A DNA stretch of 39,884 nt from Pseudolactococcus hodotermopsidis (GTDB taxonomy: Bacteria > Bacillota > Bacilli > Lactobacillales > Streptococcaceae): assembly GCF_011170085.1 (NCBI RefSeq), contig NZ_BLLI01000012.1:1-39884 (forward strand), in the 5' to 3' direction. The translations under genes were made by a program, and so were the position numbers. The stretch's first letter is position 1. Each line of letters begins with the position of its first letter. Positions 18,103 through 25,998 of this stretch are shown one piece after another. Under the pieces are notes generated by a model that was not told the origin of the DNA, did not search any database, and saw nothing but the letters and a program-made list of their open reading frames with translations.

Positions 18103-18131
18103 ATTCTAACATCTTTTAAAAACATTGTCAA
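18103..18131 (-). promoter_or_regulatory. promoter of the ABC exporter operon
   Basis: On the minus strand, perfect TTGACA (18126-18131), a 17-base spacer and TAGAAT (18103-18108). Confidence 0.75.
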
Positions 18132-18161
18132 TAGATTTCCTGTAATTTATTCAAATAATCC

Positions 18162-18206
18162 AAAAAACTCTGCATTAACTAAAAATCAGTCAATACAGAG
18201 TTTTCT
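18162..18206 (-). terminator. terminator of the dehydrogenase operon
   Basis: A strong hairpin (arms 18162-18180 and 18188-18206) with one or two mismatches, followed on the minus strand by a T run. It overlaps the stop codon region of the dehydrogenase gene. Confidence 0.85.
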
Positions 18207-19216
18207 TATTTCTGCTCAGTCACAGCATTAGCTGTCTGACCAGTCGTTAAGACATCATTCAGGTTGTCAAAACTGATTTCGATCATATTGGTAACCGCCT
18301 CATCAGTGTTTGAACCGATGTGTGGCGTTACTAGAACTCGCGGATAGAGATTCACAAGTTTTTGAACTGTTGCATCAGGAATTTCGCCATTGACACCGAA
18401 ATCTTTAAAGAAAATTGTCGCTTCATTGGCAAAGACATCTGTGCCAAAGCCGTCTAATTTTTTGCTTTCGAGTGCTGCAAGAATAGCTTCATTATCCTGC
18501 AACTCACCGCGCGCCGTATTGACGAGAATCGCACCGTCCTTCATCTTAGACAGGAAGTCAGCATCAATCATCTTCTCATTTCTACCTGGTAGATAAGGCA
18601 CATGCAGACTGACAATATCACAAGTTGCAAGCAGCTCATCTAAGGTAACAAACGTCACAACTTCTTTTGCGGCATCGCTTTGGAAAACATCATAACCGAC
18701 AACCTTAGCACCCAAACCTTTATAAAGTTTCGCCTCAGTCAAGCCGATACGACCTGTACCAATCAAGCCGACTGTACAATTCCTAACTTCTTTACTGAAC
18801 ATGGTATCATCCACGATGAAATTTTTCTGAGAAGTACGTGCTGTTGTATGTGCCGTATGGCGGAGCAACATCATACCCAAAGTTAGCGACAGTTCAGCCA
18901 CAGCATTTGGCGAATAACCCGGCACGCGCGCCACAAGCATGTTGTAGTCAGCCGCTGCTTCCAAGTCAATATGGTTAAAGCCAACTGTCCGCGTGAAAAG
19001 ATACTTCACACCATATTCAGCCATTTTCTCGATATTTTGACGATCGCCGACACAGTTACCACGCAAAATGACTGCATCCATACCTTTAGCCGTCTCAATA
19101 TTGTCATGTGTTAATAAGTCACTAACCAAACTCAGCTCATAGTGATACTTATTAAGTTTTTCAAAGTAAGGCACTTCGTTATGCCGAACACCGTAACAAA
19201 CTACTTTTAAAGTCAT
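18206..19216 (-). CDS. D-2-hydroxyacid dehydrogenase (D-lactate dehydrogenase-like)
   Basis: A 336-residue NAD-dependent D-isomer 2-hydroxyacid dehydrogenase. The NAD fold is at VGLIGTGRIG (about 150-159). The NAD-family signatures include DIVSLHVPYLPG and GAILVNTARGELQD with the substrate-binding Arg. The catalytic acid/base His is in TPHIGSNTDEA (about 300). The family reduces pyruvate or branched 2-keto acids to D-hydroxy acids, and the substrate cannot be fixed from sequence. It starts at ATG with TAGGAG upstream, 27 bp after the AEC carrier stop, so the two probably form an operon for a 2-hydroxy acid. Confidence 0.85.
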   Translation of the reverse strand: MTLKVVCYGVRHNEVPYFEKLNKYHYELSLVSDLLTHDNIETAKGMDAVILRGNCVGDRQNIEKMAEYGVKYLFTRTVGFNHIDLEAAADYNMLVARVPGYSPNAVAELSLTLGMMLLRHTAHTTARTSQKNFIVDDTMFSKEVRNCTVGLIGTGRIGLTEAKLYKGLGAKVVGYDVFQSDAAKEVVTFVTLDELLATCDIVSLHVPYLPGRNEKMIDADFLSKMKDGAILVNTARGELQDNEAILAALESKKLDGFGTDVFANEATIFFKDFGVNGEIPDATVQKLVNLYPRVLVTPHIGSNTDEAVTNMIEISFDNLNDVLTTGQTANAVTEQK

Positions 19217-19243
19217 TTTTTTCTCCTAAATTTAAGTAAAATC

Positions 19244-20350
19244 TTAGTTAAAAATACCCATTTTGTTAATTACTTCTAAGACAATAATCCAAACCGGCAT
19301 CATGACAACAGCGCCTAAAGTTGACAAGAGCGAAGCATTACTTGCAAGCAAGGCATCCTTATCAAAGCTAATGGCGTAAGCTGCCGCCACAGTTGCGGTT
19401 GGTGTTGCCATCATAATAACGATTGTTGCAAGTGCTGCAAAGCTGATTGGCAAGATATTTGTCGCTGTCAAGATTGCCAAAATGGCGATATTCAAGGCTG
19501 GTACACCGATGACTTTAACCAAAGTATAGAACCATGACACTTTGTCTGTCGCAGCTTTTGTAAAGCTCACCTCGCCAAGTGTTGCGCCGATAGCCAACCA
19601 TGCAAGCGGTGATGCCAATGGTGCAAGGTAAGTCAATGGTTTAAACAACCAAGGAGCGGTTTGGTCGATACGTAAGAAAGCGAATTGTTTAACCACCATT
19701 TCATTGACAATCTTACCATTTTCAACTGCTTTTGGTACAGCAACTGTGACGTCAACTTGTGGCAATGATTTTTGGAAAATCCAAATCAAAAGGCCTGCAA
19801 AAGTTGCCAAAACGATAGGGTTCAAAAACATTGATTTGACATTTTTCGCCTCCATTTTCAAACCGCTCATCTTGATATAGCCGTATGAATAAAGGAAAAC
19901 ACGGTAGCCAATGTTAAAAACTGATGCCAAAAGGGCAATTGTCACGCCAAATTGAGGACCGTAAACCGCCGTTGCGATTGGGATACCAAAAAATGTTGTT
20001 GAGCCAAAAACAGTCAAAACACGCAAAGTTGTTTGGTCGTCGCCTTTAAATTTCATGAAAATTGGTTTAGAAACCAAAATCAAGATAACGTAGACAAGCA
20101 ATCCCCAAATCAGCACGTTCATGCTTTCTTTCAGAGATTCAGGATTAATATCTTGCATGAAGGCATTGAAAGCCAAACATGGTAGAGATACAGTCAAAAC
20201 AACGTTTGACAAAATTTTCGCAGTGTGATCGTTAAAAATGCCCCGTTTACGGCAAAAGAAGCCTAACAAAATAATAAAGACAGTTGATGTGATTGCGCTG
20301 ATGATATTCATATCCGTCAGCGTTGTTTTGATGATGTCACCAAAATTCAT
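19244..20350 (-). CDS. AEC-family (auxin efflux/malate permease-like) carrier
   Basis: 368 residues from ATG 20350, chosen for its TTTGGAGG site 6 bases upstream. The longer in-frame start at 20389 would fall inside the predicted -10 box. It has ten hydrophobic helices in two groups around a central loop, as in AEC carriers, which include the malate permease MleP and lactate/malonate carriers. An extra stretch of about 35 residues (VPKAVENGKIVNEMV...) sits between helices near residue 200. The downstream partner is a D-2-hydroxyacid dehydrogenase, suggesting transport of a hydroxy or keto acid; inference. Confidence 0.8.
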   Translation of the reverse strand: MNFGDIIKTTLTDMNIISAITSTVFIILLGFFCRKRGIFNDHTAKILSNVVLTVSLPCLAFNAFMQDINPESLKESMNVLIWGLLVYVILILVSKPIFMKFKGDDQTTLRVLTVFGSTTFFGIPIATAVYGPQFGVTIALLASVFNIGYRVFLYSYGYIKMSGLKMEAKNVKSMFLNPIVLATFAGLLIWIFQKSLPQVDVTVAVPKAVENGKIVNEMVVKQFAFLRIDQTAPWLFKPLTYLAPLASPLAWLAIGATLGEVSFTKAATDKVSWFYTLVKVIGVPALNIAILAILTATNILPISFAALATIVIMMATPTATVAAAYAISFDKDALLASNASLLSTLGAVVMMPVWIIVLEVINKMGIFN

Positions 20351-20387
20351 AATATTCCTCCAAATTTTAAAAATGATTACCTTTTGC

Positions 20388-20396
20388 ATTATAACA
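20388..20396 (-). promoter_or_regulatory. extended -10 promoter of the AEC-dehydrogenase operon
   Basis: TGTTATAAT on the minus strand (TG-T plus TATAAT). The hexamer at -35 spacing is weak (TTCCCC). The leader to the ATG is about 31 nt. Confidence 0.6.
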
Positions 20397-20468
20397 TCAA
20401 AAACACATTTGGGGAAGAATTAAGAAAGTTAAGCTATTTATGTAACTTATGTAAGTAACTTCACAAGG

Positions 20469-20782
20469 TTAATATTTTTTATCATAATGCAAAAGTGCTA
20501 GAAATTTTGCATCTGTTAGGGTGTAGATGACAAAAAAAGCAAAGCATTTTAAAAGTGTCAGTAATTCTGTAAACTTAAGCATTTTTTCTGTCATTGGCAA
20601 CCAAATCAATAGACCAAAATCGCTTTTAGCGCAACCAAATTTGCCTTGCTATCAATAAAACACCAACGCTCATCTTTGCCGTACTCTTTTATCATTTTAG
20701 TCGTTTTGGGCATGAGATAGAGCGCGCCGATAAGTGCCGAAAGTTCAGTTAAACTTGCCATGACAAGAGTAATAATGTGCAT
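20469..20782 (-). pseudogene. small membrane protein, copy 1 (frameshifted)
   Basis: ATG 20782 (GAAGG upstream) encodes a membrane helix, then KEYGKDERWCFIDSKANLV, and stops early. A one-base shift near 20610 restores the rest (LIWLPMTEKMLKF... ending HYDKKY) to TAA 20469, giving about 104 residues. It is a paralogue of the next two copies: N-terminal helix, DERW motif, two more helices, and a Tyr-Asp/Phe-Asp-(Arg/Lys)-Lys-Tyr end. Confidence 0.65.
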
Positions 20783-20791
20783 AAAAACCTT

Positions 20792-21116
20792 CTAATATTT
20801 TTTGTCGAAATAACGTAAAGACAGAAATTTCAAGATTGCTGCCAAATAAAGATCTAATATCACAAAACGGTGGTAAAATTGAACCAAAAAATGATCTGAA
20901 ATCTGTGAATGTGTGCCGTCGCCCCAAAAGGTCGCAAAGAAAGCAACAGCTACACCAATACTAAGAAATACTTTCAAGTAAACGAGTTAGCGTGACTGAC
21001 AATCATCTGCCAACGCTCATCTTTGTGATATTCTTTCTTTTTTTAGAGATGAAATTCACACCATTGATGATAATCACCATGGTTAATAGTGTCAATAGTT
21101 TCATTAATAAAATCAT
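20792..21116 (-). pseudogene. small membrane protein, copy 2 (frameshifted)
   Basis: ATG 21116 follows AGGAGG. The N-terminal helix (MILLMKLLTLLTMVIIINGV) is followed by a frame change in the A-rich tract to KEYHKDERWQMIVSHANSF, then a second change to KVFLSIGVAVAFFATF, ending RYFDKKY at 20792. Two indels thus separate three parts of one ancestral protein of about 108 residues. Confidence 0.65.
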
Positions 21117-21125
21117 AAAAACCTC

Positions 21126-21446
21126 CTAATATTTTCTATCAAAATAGATAATTGTCAAAAAAGTAATAACATTGTATAAATTAACCTGTAACATGAGCGA
21201 TAAAAACAAAATATCAATCAGCGTTTCTTTGGAAAAGGTCAGTAACTTATCGCGACCCCGATAATCGCACCTAGCCTTAACAAGACAATGACAACAAGCA
21301 TAGTCAAGCGACTTGATTCGCTAATAATCTTCTGCCAACGCTCATCGTTATGTTAGGCTTTCGCCATTTTTAAATCTTTTAATTGCGCCAAATGATGTCA
21401 TGATTAAAAAGAGAATGAGTGTCGCAACAATGATTAGGTCAATCAT
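21126..21446 (-). pseudogene. small membrane protein, copy 3 (frameshifted)
   Basis: ATG 21446 overlaps the end of copy 4 (GGAGG upstream). The N-terminal helix MIDLIIVATLILFLIM is in one frame, NDERWQKIISESSRLTMLVV in a second and LTFSKETLIDILFL...IYFDRKY in a third, ending at TAG 21126. The junction sequence AATATTAGGAGGTTTTTATG with copy 2 recurs almost exactly between copies 2 and 1, showing tandem duplication. Confidence 0.65.
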
Positions 21447-21664
21447 GTTCGACCCTCCGAAACTTTCTGAAATACAAAGTCATGATAAGCCACAAAATGA
21501 TTGAGGTTTTGGTTAAAACAACTTTTAAGACGATAACGGTAAAGCAAGCAAAGACAATTGTCTTTCGTTTGCTACTGCCATAGCCTATCATCTTTGATAA
21601 GTTTGTAGGCAAACACAGCTAAAATAGCGATAATTAACAACGGTTGATATAAAATTTCAAACAT
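21439..21664 (-). pseudogene. small membrane protein, copy 4, next to the XRE regulator (frameshifted)
   Basis: ATG 21664 is three bases after the XRE stop, with AAGGAGG upstream. The first frame (MFEILYQPLLIIAILAVFAY, then KLIKDDRLWQ) stops at TAG. A shifted frame continues GYGSSKRKTIVFACFTVIVL to a basic end at TGA 21439. It is shorter and without DERW, so it may be a different subfamily. YgzD-like XRE regulators are commonly followed by small membrane proteins, and this fits that pattern. Confidence 0.6.
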
Positions 21665-21667
21665 TTT

Positions 21668-21871
21668 CTAGTCCTCCTTGACCTTTTCAAAGACATCAGT
21701 GATGTCCACACCAAATGTTTCAGCAATCTGAAACGCCAATTCGAGCGACGGCGTATATTTGTACTTCTCGACAGAAATAATCGCCTGTCGCGACACGCCA
21801 ACTCGTTTTGCTAACTCCTCTTGCGTCCAGTCACGCTCGGCGCGCAAGACTTTGATTCTGTTTTTTATCAA
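21668..21871 (-). CDS. small XRE-family transcriptional regulator (YgzD-like)
   Basis: 67 residues from a TTG at 21871, chosen for the AAGGAGG five bases upstream. The start then matches the family start (M/L)IKNRIKVLRAERDWTQEELAKRVGVSRQ. A longer in-frame start at 21919 would include non-conserved residues and one of the operators. The whole protein is one HTH_3 domain. It leads a gene set of small membrane proteins. Two identical half-site palindromes overlap and follow its promoter, so autorepression is likely. Confidence 0.85.
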   Translation of the reverse strand: MIKNRIKVLRAERDWTQEELAKRVGVSRQAIISVEKYKYTPSLELAFQIAETFGVDITDVFEKVKED

Positions 21872-21910
21872 ATACGCCTCCTTTTTCTGATGACTCACTT
21901 CTTTACAAAA

Positions 21911-21928
21911 TGTAACCAAGACCTTACA
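21911..21928. promoter_or_regulatory. operator 2 of the XRE regulator
   Basis: TGTAA-N8-TTACA (minus strand TGTAAGGTCTTGGTTACA), downstream of the -10. Its half-sites and spacing are identical to operator 1, with 26 bp between centres. Confidence 0.7.
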
Positions 21929-21934
21929 CTCCCT

Positions 21935-21963
21935 ATTGTAACTAAGTGATTACATTTTGTCAA
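21935..21963 (-). promoter_or_regulatory. promoter of the XRE operon with overlapping operator 1
   Basis: TTGACA (21958-21963), a 17-base spacer and TACAAT (21935-21940). The spacer holds operator 1, TGTAATCACTTAGTTACA (21937-21954), which overlaps the -10, so a bound repressor would block RNA polymerase. Confidence 0.85.
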
Positions 21964-22000
21964 GGACTAAATACAGTTTTTGAAAATATTTTTAGGTATC

Positions 22001-22021
22001 AAAAAAACGCCTTACGACGTT
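22001..22021 (-). terminator. terminator after the Bax inhibitor-1-like gene
   Basis: On the minus strand, a 6-bp stem (AACGTC with GGCGTT), a GTAA tetraloop and seven T. Confidence 0.75.
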
Positions 22022-22035
22022 CTCTACATTTACCC

Positions 22036-22743
22036 TTAATCTCTACTTCCACCAATCCCAAAGATTCTCAAAATAACGATAAATAAGTTGATAAAGTCCA
22101 AATACAAGCTCAGTGCCATGCTGATAGCCCAACCGTCAGTCACATCGCCACCCGCACGATTGTAAATTGTCTCAATTTTTTGATTGTCCCAAGCAATCAG
22201 ACCTGAGAAAACAAGAACTGAGAGGATTGAGAGGAGAAAATTAATACCTGATGACCCAATAAAGAGATTGATAACACTGGCAATAATAATTCCAATCAGC
22301 GCCGTAAACATGGCTTTACCCATGCCTGACAAATCACGCTTAGTCGTCTTACCAAAGATAGAAAGCGCAAAAAACATCACCGCTGTAATCGCAAAAGCTA
22401 TGCCAATGCTACCTAAATCATAGTAAGCAAGCGTAAAACTCAGCGTGAAACCATTGAGAGCAGAAAAACCGATGAAAACTGGTAATGCCATTGGCGAATT
22501 TTTCGCAGCAAGCGGTGTCGCAACAAGCACTAAGCCCATTTCCAAAATCCAAAAGAGAAATAAAACCCAAGAATTACCTGTTAAAATAGCTGAAATATTG
22601 TCCGCAAAGACGGTCAGCGTTAGAAAAGCGACGATAGCACTGACTGCAATTCCCATGCCCACAAGGGCATAAATACGAGCGAAAAAGTCCGCTAGTGTGA
22701 ACTTTCCTGTTTGTTGATTTGATTCAAAAATTTGATTAGTCAT
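22036..22743 (-). CDS. Bax inhibitor-1/YccA-family membrane protein
   Basis: A 235-residue protein with seven membrane helices. The end LYLDFINLFIVILRIFGIGGSRD is characteristic of the family (the LFxxLLRIxG region). Bacterial members such as B. subtilis YetJ are pH-sensitive Ca2+ leak channels. It starts at ATG 22743 with GAGG upstream and follows the MaoC-like gene by 22 bp, probably at the end of the operon that starts with the HD gene. Confidence 0.85.
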   Translation of the reverse strand: MTNQIFESNQQTGKFTLADFFARIYALVGMGIAVSAIVAFLTLTVFADNISAILTGNSWVLFLFWILEMGLVLVATPLAAKNSPMALPVFIGFSALNGFTLSFTLAYYDLGSIGIAFAITAVMFFALSIFGKTTKRDLSGMGKAMFTALIGIIIASVINLFIGSSGINFLLSILSVLVFSGLIAWDNQKIETIYNRAGGDVTDGWAISMALSLYLDFINLFIVILRIFGIGGSRD

Positions 22744-22765
22744 TAAAATATACCTCTTTCGTTTT

Positions 22766-23227
22766 TTAATTTTCGACCTGTGTCACTTCGACCAAAGGCG
22801 GTTGCACAAGAACAATGGCATCGCCCACACGTTCGTCATTTCTAACAATCTCAACATTGATTGTTGCCAAATCTTTGTTGGTGTCAATCTTGATAATTTC
22901 AAAATTGAAACTCAGCAAATCATTGCGAAAAATCTTTTCGATAAGATTGAGATTGACGTTGACAACGTGGCTACCAGGTCCAGGTAGGTGCTTGTTAATT
23001 GTTGATGTGATAACGCCAAAAATCAGCGCAGTTGGCACAATCGGCTTGGTCAGACCAAGTTCCTTAACATAATCATACTGCGAATAAAGCGGATTGTCAT
23101 CGTTCGTAAGACCGAGATAGAGTAAAATTTCACGATTTTTTATCGTTTGAGACAGACTAAAAGTCTCTCCCTCGACTAATTCATCAATCGTTTTACCAAT
23201 TTTGATGTCTTGATTCTGCAAATTCAT
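22766..23227 (-). CDS. MaoC-like hot-dog dehydratase
   Basis: A 153-residue single hot-dog domain. The MaoC/(R)-hydratase active-site region is seen as GLTNDDNPLYSQYDYV (about 38-53; the Asp with a His in R-hydratases, here Tyr at the His position). PIVPTALIFGVIT is the central helix. The change at the His position leaves catalysis uncertain. It starts one base after the HD gene stop (TAAAATG), so the two are co-translated. Confidence 0.75.
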   Translation of the reverse strand: MNLQNQDIKIGKTIDELVEGETFSLSQTIKNREILLYLGLTNDDNPLYSQYDYVKELGLTKPIVPTALIFGVITSTINKHLPGPGSHVVNVNLNLIEKIFRNDLLSFNFEIIKIDTNKDLATINVEIVRNDERVGDAIVLVQPPLVEVTQVEN

Positions 23228-23228
23228 T

Positions 23229-23735
23229 TTAGATAGCTTTTTCCTTCTTCAGGTGTTTGCGGTATTTCCACTTCATTTTCATGAGCTGACACCATTCCTT
23301 AATCGCAACATAATCATCAACAAAAGTCACGACAAAACTCTCTTTATATCGCGGTGGCGCAATTGTCGCCCCCCACATATGCTTGATAATAATATCTTTT
23401 TCGAGCTTGGAAATGGTCGTGATTTTTTGAGCGTTCTGATAAGCAATGCGGGGATGAACGTAGGCATGGCTACCTTCATCAAACTTAGTTTCACGCCAAT
23501 CATAGTAAAAAAGGTCGTGGAGCAAACCCGCACGTGCCGTTGCTTTTTGATTCCAACCGAATTTTTTGGTAATTTTGTAAGCCGTATAGCTAACATTGAG
23601 TGAATGTAGCAAACGAGTAGAAATATAATGATGTGTAAATTCATCTAACTTTTGGACTTCAGGCATATCAAGTAAAGTGCCTACATAAGACATATACTCA
23701 GCATCATAAAGCCACGGAAAATCTTTTTTTATCAT
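23229..23735 (-). CDS. HD-domain hydrolase
   Basis: 168 residues from ATG 23735. The metal-binding series is visible: His in RLLHSLNVSYTAY, the HD pair in RAGLLHDLFYYDW (about 82-83), and a further His in SHAYVHPRIAYQNA. The family includes nucleotide phosphohydrolases; the substrate is unknown. A longer TTG start at 23768 would place the promoter within the gene. I prefer ATG 23735, which lies exactly six bases after an extended -10 (TGGTATAAT), so the mRNA may be leaderless. Confidence 0.8.
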   Translation of the reverse strand: MIKKDFPWLYDAEYMSYVGTLLDMPEVQKLDEFTHHYISTRLLHSLNVSYTAYKITKKFGWNQKATARAGLLHDLFYYDWRETKFDEGSHAYVHPRIAYQNAQKITTISKLEKDIIIKHMWGATIAPPRYKESFVVTFVDDYVAIKEWCQLMKMKWKYRKHLKKEKAI

Positions 23736-23741
23736 ACTTAT

Positions 23742-23750
23742 ATTATACCA
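23742..23750 (-). promoter_or_regulatory. leaderless-type promoter of the HD gene
   Basis: TGGTATAAT on the minus strand, then six bases (ATAAGT), then ATG. There is no ribosome-binding site. The predicted start point is the A of the ATG or its neighbour. Confidence 0.65.
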
Positions 23751-23751
23751 C

Positions 23752-24687
23752 TTATTTTTGAAAATCAAGTAAATTATCCCTTAACTGCTGAAAAATAGTA
23801 TCATTTTCTGCTGCTGAATAACTATTCGCTCCACTGGCTAATGGGTGTCCGCCACCTGCATGCTGCTTAGCAATTTGGTTAATCGGCGCTTGTTTTGAAC
23901 GCATTCTGACACGGAAATGTCCGTCTGCTTGCTCAACAAAAATTGCCCATGTTTGAATTTCTCTGATTTTCCCAGGTGCTGAGACAATAGCTGAGGTTTC
24001 AGAATCCGAGATATTATAAGCTTTCATGCGTTCTTGCGTAATAAAAATTCGTGCCACACCTTCTGGTGAGATTTCCAAATTTTCATAAACATACCCTTGA
24101 AGTTGGGCAATTTTCATATCAAAGCTGTCCATTTCCCGCAAAAGTCCCGCGCGGTCAAAATCATACTCAGCAAGTCTAGCGGCTGTATAGAGCGTTTTGG
24201 GCGTGGTCGCAGGATAGAGAAATCGTCCTGTGTCACCGACAATGCCCGCATACAAAAGCCTTGCCGACTCACTAGAAAGTTGCAAGCTATTTTCAAGTGC
24301 CAAATTGGCGATAATTTCCGAGGCAGAGCTAGCTGTCGTATCAACCAAAAGCAAATCGCCATAGGCATCATCATTGGGATGATGGTCGATTTTGATAAGA
24401 AAATCGCCTGTTTGATAGCGGTCGTCGTCAATTCTTGGCGTATTTGCCGTATCAACTACAATAACGAGTTTGCCTTCAAAAGTTTGGTCAGAAACCTTAT
24501 CCATCTTCCCCAAAAAAGCGAGACTTGGCTCATCAAAACCAACAGCTGAAACCTTTTTTTCTGGGAAATTTGTGCGTAGAATCTCACGCAAACCAAGTTG
24601 ACTGCCGAGTGCGTCGGGGTCAGGGTTCTTGTGACGGTGGATAATGATGTCGTCGTAGGCTTTTATTCTTGTTAGTATATCGTTCAT
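23752..24687 (-). CDS. DHH/DHHA1 phosphoesterase (NrnA/Pde2-like)
   Basis: 311 residues from ATG 24687; the longer GTG start at 24714 lacks a ribosome-binding site and family similarity. The DHH motifs are visible: HRHKNPDPDALGSQ (about 17-30), VVDTAN (about 77-82), IDHHPNDD (about 100-107) and the GDTGRF motif. The DHHA1 RNA/nucleotide-binding GGGHPLASGA is near 282. The family degrades nano-RNA, pAp or linear pApA from c-di-AMP turnover. It follows the SpxR-like gene closely and is probably in its operon. Confidence 0.9.
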   Translation of the reverse strand: MNDILTRIKAYDDIIIHRHKNPDPDALGSQLGLREILRTNFPEKKVSAVGFDEPSLAFLGKMDKVSDQTFEGKLVIVVDTANTPRIDDDRYQTGDFLIKIDHHPNDDAYGDLLLVDTTASSASEIIANLALENSLQLSSESARLLYAGIVGDTGRFLYPATTPKTLYTAARLAEYDFDRAGLLREMDSFDMKIAQLQGYVYENLEISPEGVARIFITQERMKAYNISDSETSAIVSAPGKIREIQTWAIFVEQADGHFRVRMRSKQAPINQIAKQHAGGGHPLASGANSYSAAENDTIFQQLRDNLLDFQK

Positions 24688-24714
24688 ATCTCTCTTTTCT
24701 ATTTCAAATAGCAC

Positions 24715-25998
24715 TCAGTTAATCTGCACAGTAACCAAAACCTTACTAATAATCTGATAATCCAGATAGACCTCAAAGTCAATTGTGGCACCAAGCCTTG
24801 TCTCGCTGATAATCTTGGGATAAACTTCAAGTTCATCGTCAATTGCTACCGCGCCCATAAAATAAATCGTCATGGACTCGATGATAATGTTTTTATTCTT
24901 GGTTTTAGTCATGACGAGACCTGAAATATTACTAATAATCTCTGTCATCATGCCGTTTGCGATGTTACCAACATTGTTCATCATGAAAGGCTCAACAGTA
25001 AAAGTATAGTAAGATTGAACTTCTCGAATGGTGCGCGCAACATTGTCAGTCAGTGTGTGGGAAAACTGGCTCTGCTCAGCCGACTCCTGCATACTGCGGA
25101 GCATGTCAGACTTGCTGATAATGCCTGCGTAAGTGCTATCAGAGTTGACGACTGGCATGATGTCATAGCCGTCGAAAATCATCTTTTGACTGGTTGAGGC
25201 GACCGTCATCTCGAACTTGGCGAGCTTGGGATTGCGGGTCATTACCTTGTCAATGGTCGTACTGTTCTTTTTGCCTGTAACATCCCGCATGCTGACAACA
25301 CCGACAACGAGCTTGTGCTGATTGATGACAGCAAAGCGGGACTCATTGGTTTTCTTGACCAAGTCAAGATAATCTTTAACTGTCGAAATCTCAAAAAGCG
25401 TTGGTGCGTGACTTTGATAAACATCTGCAACCGTTGTAATTTCCTTTTTAATCAGTTCATTTGACAAGGCACGATTGATACGACTGGCAACCGTGAAAGT
25501 GTCGTAATCAGTTCGCAAAACGGGAATATCATGCGCATTGGCATAATCTAACACCGCTTCCTCAACATCCACACCACCTGTGATAAGAACAGCGTTACGC
25601 TCATGTAAGGCAAGAAGTTGAATATTCGTGCGGTCACCAACAATCACGAGACCATCATGGCTCAGATATTTACGGATATTTTCCTTAGTCATCGCAGCAA
25701 TGGCAAAATTACTAAAAGACTGACTCAGCCCTTTTTCCCCTGCTAAAACCTCGGCACTCGCAACTTTGGCAATCTCGCCAAAAGTCAGCGTTTCAATCAC
25801 GCGCTGTTCAGTCGTTGCGATTCGTGTCGTGCCTGAACGGTCATTTATCGAAACCAAACCGCGCGACTGCGCCTCTTTAATGGCACGATAAGCCGTGCCG
25901 TCAGAGACCTTGAGCCGATTGGCTAGCCCACGTACACTGACTTTCTTGCCGACTTCGAGATCGTCGATATAATCAAGCAATTCTTGGTGTTTACTCAT
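24715..25998 (-). CDS. SpxR/YtoI-like regulator: HTH, DRTGG, CBS pair, hot-dog
   Basis: 427 residues in four modules. There is a winged-helix-type HTH (about 1-60, LANRLKVSDGTAYRAIKEAQ) and a DRTGG domain (about 75-185, GDRTNIQLLALHERNAVLITGG). A CBS pair follows (about 195-310, FAVINQHKLVVGVVSMRDV and YAGIISKSDMLRS), then a C-terminal hot-dog domain (about 320-427, GNIANGMMTEIISNI). This is the architecture of B. subtilis YtoI and of SpxR, which controls spxB and virulence genes in pneumococcus. The adenine-nucleotide ligand of the CBS pair is an inference. It overlaps the preceding GNAT gene by eight bases. Confidence 0.85.
   Translation of the reverse strand: MSKHQELLDYIDDLEVGKKVSVRGLANRLKVSDGTAYRAIKEAQSRGLVSINDRSGTTRIATTEQRVIETLTFGEIAKVASAEVLAGEKGLSQSFSNFAIAAMTKENIRKYLSHDGLVIVGDRTNIQLLALHERNAVLITGGVDVEEAVLDYANAHDIPVLRTDYDTFTVASRINRALSNELIKKEITTVADVYQSHAPTLFEISTVKDYLDLVKKTNESRFAVINQHKLVVGVVSMRDVTGKKNSTTIDKVMTRNPKLAKFEMTVASTSQKMIFDGYDIMPVVNSDSTYAGIISKSDMLRSMQESAEQSQFSHTLTDNVARTIREVQSYYTFTVEPFMMNNVGNIANGMMTEIISNISGLVMTKTKNKNIIIESMTIYFMGAVAIDDELEVYPKIISETRLGATIDFEVYLDYQIISKVLVTVQIN

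Noticed and set aside
17952-18125. 57-codon ORF upstream of the ABC operon as a bacteriocin precursor
   Set aside because: Its ATG coincides with the end of a near-perfect -35 (TTGACA) and so lies upstream of the transcript. It has no leader-peptide cleavage motif or cysteine pattern.
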